From: Escallonia rubra
Lineage: Eukaryota; Streptophyta; Magnoliopsida; Escalloniales; Escalloniaceae
Length of the DNA stretch: 64,000 nt
Direction: 5' to 3'
Assembly: GCA_033065855.1 (NCBI GenBank)
Contig: JAVXUO010002860.1
Span: forward strand, 492,631 to 556,630
The notes beneath the pieces were generated by a model. The model made no database searches and was not told where the DNA came from. It saw only the letters and a program-made list of their open reading frames with translations. Of this stretch, positions 61,069-64,000 are shown piece after piece. A program made the position numbers and the translations under genes. Positions within the stretch are counted from its first letter, which is position 1. Each line of letters opens with the position of its first letter.

Positions 61069-64000
61069 TATCTTGAAACCAACCATGATGCATGGAGAAA
61101 AAAAAATTAGAAGAGATAGTCTACTTTCACGTCTACTTTCACGCACTAATAAATTACTTGTTCACACTATATTTGTCGCTAATATATGTTTTGACGCTAA
61201 TGTACTCTTTAGTGACAAACAAACGTGTAAAAAACATCATAGGATGCGGAAATAGACGTTACCAAACTGAAAATTTCAGTTTGTTCTCATATCTTGTTAT
61301 GATAAACTTTAACATTCAACAATGTCCTGTATAATGAGCAAAAGTACAAAAGTAAGAGCACAACGAGATACAAAAGTTTGATACCTGCCAAAAAGATAAG
61401 TAATTAAAAAGTTTGATCTGTGTTGTCGTTTGACTATTGATAGTGTACTTGTGATGGAAATCAATTGGTACTAATTATTTTCCCAACCGTTGGGTGCATA
61501 TATTGATCTCATTTTCTCCCTTGCCTCGGTCTCTAATAAATTTGTTGTGTGGTCTAAGGTACAATATCTGTTTTTGTACCCGAGCTATAACCCCGTGCAA
61601 ATGCACGTGTGAATGAGTAAAAGTAAATGTCTTTTTTGTAGGAAAATCTAAGTTTTGCTAACCAGGTTGGATTTAATTTAATTTTATGTAGAGTAATGGG
61701 CAACCTTAACAAAGTTATATCCCATATTGAGCCAAGTATTTTAAAATCAATGTCATACTCTACTTTTAAATTGTGAACCAGATGGTGACACCTTATTTAG
61801 AACTTTAAAATTAAGATAAAAACTTGGAAAGAGTATCAATATTATTTTTTGCCTTTGTATGTATGGATTTCTTTGGCAACAGTATTTTTCAATCATAATG
61901 CTTCGTGGATAGAAAATGGCAAGAATTTTTATTTTTTATTTTTATAATCACCCAAGGAAAAAGGAGGAGCCAAACTATCCAATTCAAACTTAATGAACAA
62001 TAAATTCGACTTTGTTTGGGTACGTCTATTTTTACGTCGCTAAAAGAGTAATTTTCTCACTTTCTTGTATTATGTTAACAACAAGTGGATGTTAACAAAG
62101 ATTTTCTAATTAATTTTTGGATCTTTTAGTACTCAGTTCTAGCAAGGTGTGAATGTCATCTCATTGTTGTGGGATCTAACTGAAAAAAAGTTTTGCGTTA
62201 TTTATTATTAGAGTGACTTGCTTCGCTCCTTGTTCAGCCATGGGATAAAGTTTCATCACAAAAGTGTTGAAACTATACATTGCATCGACAAAAATCATAC
62301 TCCGTACTCTATATGCTTTGGGAGTAAAGCTTGCTTTCATTCAATCTATTACCAAAGACAAAAGGAGAAAAAGAACACCAATTTATAAGTGGTATAAACA
62401 ATAAACCTGAGAGATAATCAGCCATAAACTTATTAATAAAAAGATAACTTCAAAATGGAGTAGCAAGTTTGAGGCTAAAAATTGATTATGGTCAAAAGGC
62501 AAATTATTGTTATTGCTTGAACATAGAAAATTGCTTTGGAGATGGTCAAGCACAAAAGTATTTGTTATATAATTAATTAAAAGTGCGTCAAGGAATTGCT
62601 TTTGAATTTCAAAAGTTCTTTTAATGCTCAAATTTGGCTAAAGGAGCGGAGGAATTTGTTGTGTTTTAAAAATACTTGTCATTTGTTCGGTAACCATTCT
62701 ATGTAACACATCAAAACATGGCCCAATAGAAAAATGGGTGGAATGAATTCCAAACAAACCGGTGAACCTTAATTGGATTTTAGCAAGATACTAATACTTT
62801 TTTATTTCTTTTGGTTTTAAGGTACAACTTGTTGACTTTAAGAGTCTAATACTAATACTTTGACGTTAATTGGTTTAGCAAGATACTAATACTTTGACGA
62901 TTCCAATATTATTGCTCTTAATATTAATCTAACAATGTTATTAAGAATAATTTCATGACTTATCGTAGCATGGAAGATTATCTGATTAAAGACCTTGGTT
63001 TTTGAGGACTTCGACTTGGGCTTAGTATAGGTTTCTTCGGTTGTAACTAATCAAATCTAAATTTTCTTAAAGATCTTCTAGAAAACCAAAAAAGATCAAA
63101 CCAAGAAAGTATTTTGAAGGTTTTTCATTCGAAGGAAAAAGCTTTCTTTCGACTGAATTCTTCAGTCGTAAAATGTTCCTTTCTCATTTATCTTTCATTC
63201 GACCGAAAATAATTTTTCATTTGACTAAATCTTTCAGTCTTTGCTTATCTAGTTTTAAAATCGTTTTCATTCAAAGCAAACACTTTTCATTCGAAGCAAA
63301 AGTTTTCATCCGAAGCAAAAGTTTTTCAATCGAAGCAAAAGTTTTCAATCGGAGCAGAAGTTTTCATTCGAAGCAAATCGGTTTCATTCGACTGAATCTT
63401 TCAATAGTTTCAAAATATCTCTACTCTTTCAATTGATTCGAATGAATCTTAGATTTATTCGACCGAATTCTTCAAAGATGTTTTCACAACCATTTCCTTC
63501 CACTGGTTTTATTCATCCATTCGAATGAAACTCTATGTTATCCCTTTATCTACTTTTCAACGATCATATTCCTTCGTAGTATAAAAGGGACTCTTAGAGA
63601 ATTTATTACTCACTTTTCTGATCTCTGAAAATTCTCTCTTACTCTTCTAAAAAAGACTCTCTCATCTTATTCCTACATATCTATACTATTCTTTGAGCGA
63701 GTTCCTCTTTGAGAAATTGAATAGCAAGATTCTTGATTCATTTCTTTAAGGTTTCAGATCTTCCCACATAAGGTGTAGCTTTATCTTTTTTTTTTTTTGT
63801 TGGTAAATAAGGTGTAGCTTATCATGGATGAGAATTGAAAGGAGACATTCTGATTTGAGAGAAAGGAAGGCTGCAGTCCGTGTTAAGTAAACGACAGCAT
63901 TTCTGTGTGCACCGTAGGCAATGCGCTTGTGGTGACACACATATTTCTTTTGCAGTTATTAATAACTTTAATTAGTTATGCTAAACCAATATTCTTTTAA
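61069..64000. other. AT-rich spacer of unit C to window end
   Basis: Equivalent to B 47,813-50,790. It holds the 19-21-bp repeat array (about 63,262-63,388), the TATA-bearing segment (about 63,575) and the poly-T micro-insertion (about 63,769-63,824). No gene was recognised. Confidence 0.6.

Larger units (their letters stand above)
51216..64000. repeat. Tandem unit C of the PHO1 array (cut by window end)
   Basis: It starts at the same motif as A and B and is followed over 12.8 kb; the remaining few hundred bases lie beyond the window. The gene half is nearly identical to B. Parts of the spacer (about 61,750-62,050 and 62,940-63,030) resemble A more than B. C also lacks about 36 bases near 62,467 that A and B have. 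Confidence 0.93.

Overview
This window is nuclear DNA of a flowering plant, most likely a eudicot. The genes are split by GT-AG introns in an AT-rich background. They encode plant families: organellar ribosomal proteins, plastid cystathionine gamma-synthase and PHO1-type SPX-EXS phosphate transporters. Plant-style transposons (MULE, hAT, PIF/Harbinger-like MITEs, LINE, copia) lie between and inside them. I cannot name the species. Exon joins were made by eye from splice sites, reading frame and family resemblance, and checked for phase; no transcript data were available.

Left part (1-26 kb), mostly single-copy genes. mS23 (minus) and bL32m (plus) are mitochondrial ribosomal protein genes arranged head to head, with about 1.1 kb between start codons. 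Next comes a GCK-domain gene (9.46-9.90 kb) broken by one in-frame TGA. Then an 11-exon cystathionine gamma-synthase gene (12.5-19.95 kb) keeps the MTO1 nascent-peptide control region. From 20 to 26 kb there is a 3 x 115-bp minisatellite, MITE-like elements, a frameshifted LINE RNase H remnant, and a MULE with long terminal inverted repeats and a perfect 9-bp target duplication. The MULE carries a GC-rich fragment of a cytosolic ribosomal protein L27a gene (Pack-MULE).

Right part (26.15-64 kb), a tandem array of three copies of an 11.8-13.2 kb unit. Each unit has a minus-strand PHO1-like gene at its left and about 7 kb of repeat-rich spacer at its right. Unit B (37,990-51,215) has an intact 13-exon gene for 795 residues. 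Unit A (26,151-37,989) has exons 2-13 open, but exon 1 (start codon and N-terminal half of SPX) and the promoter are deleted, and its spacer holds a retroposon-like insertion with an hAT element nested in it. Unit C (51,216 to beyond the window end) has all 13 exons but a one-base insertion in exon 6 that predicts truncation near residue 470. A MITE in intron 1 is present in B and C and absent from A, so A split first. Both large deletions in A carry short templated duplications at their scars.

The most notable points are the PHO1 array with one intact member between two differently broken ones, the Pack-MULE, the conserved translational-arrest region in CGS with one substitution, and the mitoribosomal gene pair with a shared upstream region. 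Units B and C are nearly identical, so assembly collapse or error should be kept in mind.
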